Origin: an uncultured Eubacteriales bacterium
Lineage (GTDB): Bacteria > Bacillota > Clostridia > Oscillospirales > UMGS1783
DNA: 5,491 nucleotides
NCBI GenBank assembly: GCA_900555065.1
Contig: USJY01000117.1
Location: forward strand, 1-5,491
Direction of reading: 5' to 3'
In this document: positions 5,255-5,491 of the stretch, piece by piece
Numbering within the stretch: the stretch's first letter is position 1
Layout: each line of letters starts with the position of its first letter
Program-made: the position numbers and the translations under genes
The notes under the pieces: model-generated
Told to the model about the DNA's origin: nothing
The model's database searches: none
What the model saw: only the letters and a program-made list of their open reading frames with translations

Positions 5255-5491
5255 TTATTCGTACCCGTAGTTGCGGATGAGATACCGGTTGTTGCGCCAG
5301 TCCTCCTTGACCTTGATCCAGCACTGGAGGTTTACCTTTGCGCCCAGCATTTCCTCCAGCTCGACGCGGGCCGCCGTCGCGATTGCTTTGAGCTTCTCTC
5401 CGCCCTTGCCAATAATAATGGATTTATGCGTTTTCCGCTCGCAGATGATATTGACCGAGATATCGTACAGCGCGCGGCCGTCCCGCTTCGC
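5255..5491 (-). CDS. era: GTPase Era, C-terminal KH domain (5' part outside the window)
   Basis: The minus strand encodes the last 78 residues of Era, ending in TAA at 5257-5255. The fragment is a type II KH domain: AxYxISVNIICERKTHKSI, then the GxxG loop IIIGKGGEKLK (GKGG at fragment residues 28-31), then ARVELEEMLGAKVNLQCWIKV, and the family's typical end KEDWRNNRYLIRNYGYE. Era is a GTPase needed for 30S maturation; its KH domain binds the 3' end of 16S rRNA next to the anti-Shine-Dalgarno. The GTPase domain lies beyond the right edge. It is normally about 295-300 residues, so roughly a quarter is visible. The order era-yqzL-recO is typical, but the 277-bp gap after era is wide for this cluster and suggests separate transcription of yqzL onward. 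Confidence 0.95.
   Translation of the reverse strand, partial: AKRDGRALYDISVNIICERKTHKSIIIGKGGEKLKAIATAARVELEEMLGAKVNLQCWIKVKEDWRNNRYLIRNYGYE

Noticed and set aside
5074..5280. A 68-codon plus-strand frame across the spacer into era
   Set aside because: It overlaps the era 3' end antisense, lacks a ribosome binding site and has no recognisable motif.

Overview
The window looks like a chromosomal stretch from a GC-rich member of the Bacillota, most likely the Clostridia. This rests on the gene order era - yqzL - recO (a Firmicutes arrangement; YqzL is a small protein I know only from that phylum), on a MutS2-type MutS homologue with a C-terminal Smr domain, and on strongly GC-biased third codon positions. 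I cannot name a genus.

Layout. At the left edge are the last 27 codons of an unidentified plus-strand gene (1-84). It is followed by a small plus-strand copper chaperone of the CopZ type (154-372). A perfect 21-bp inverted repeat with A and T tracts (375-418) forms a bidirectional terminator that separates it from a long convergent minus-strand gene set. Read in its own direction (right to left), that set is: the C-terminal KH domain of era (5255-5491, partial); a 277-bp spacer with AT-rich palindromes and GC-rich hairpins; yqzL (4834-4977, 47 aa); recO (4079-4822, TTG start); a hairpin-containing 50-bp gap; mutS2 (1653-4028, 791 aa); thpR (1105-1656); and an uncharacterised AlkZ-related protein (411-1103).

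How the genes work together. yqzL to the AlkZ-related gene are tightly packed. The yqzL stop abuts the recO Shine-Dalgarno, mutS2 and thpR overlap by ATGA, and thpR and the last gene are 1 nt apart, so the last three are probably translationally coupled. The products cover 30S ribosome assembly (Era), recombinational repair (RecO), ribosome-collision rescue and/or recombination control (MutS2), and RNA 2',3'-cyclic phosphate processing (ThpR). The coupling of ThpR to MutS2 suggests a possible RNA-end or ribosome-rescue link, which is inference. CopZ belongs to a separate plus-strand transcription unit for copper handling.

No mobile element, CRISPR array, tRNA or rRNA is visible, and this is mostly conserved housekeeping sequence. 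The points most worth a second look are the LHVRG variant of the MutS2 Smr motif, the unusual structured spacers upstream of yqzL and mutS2, and the uncharacterised terminal gene.
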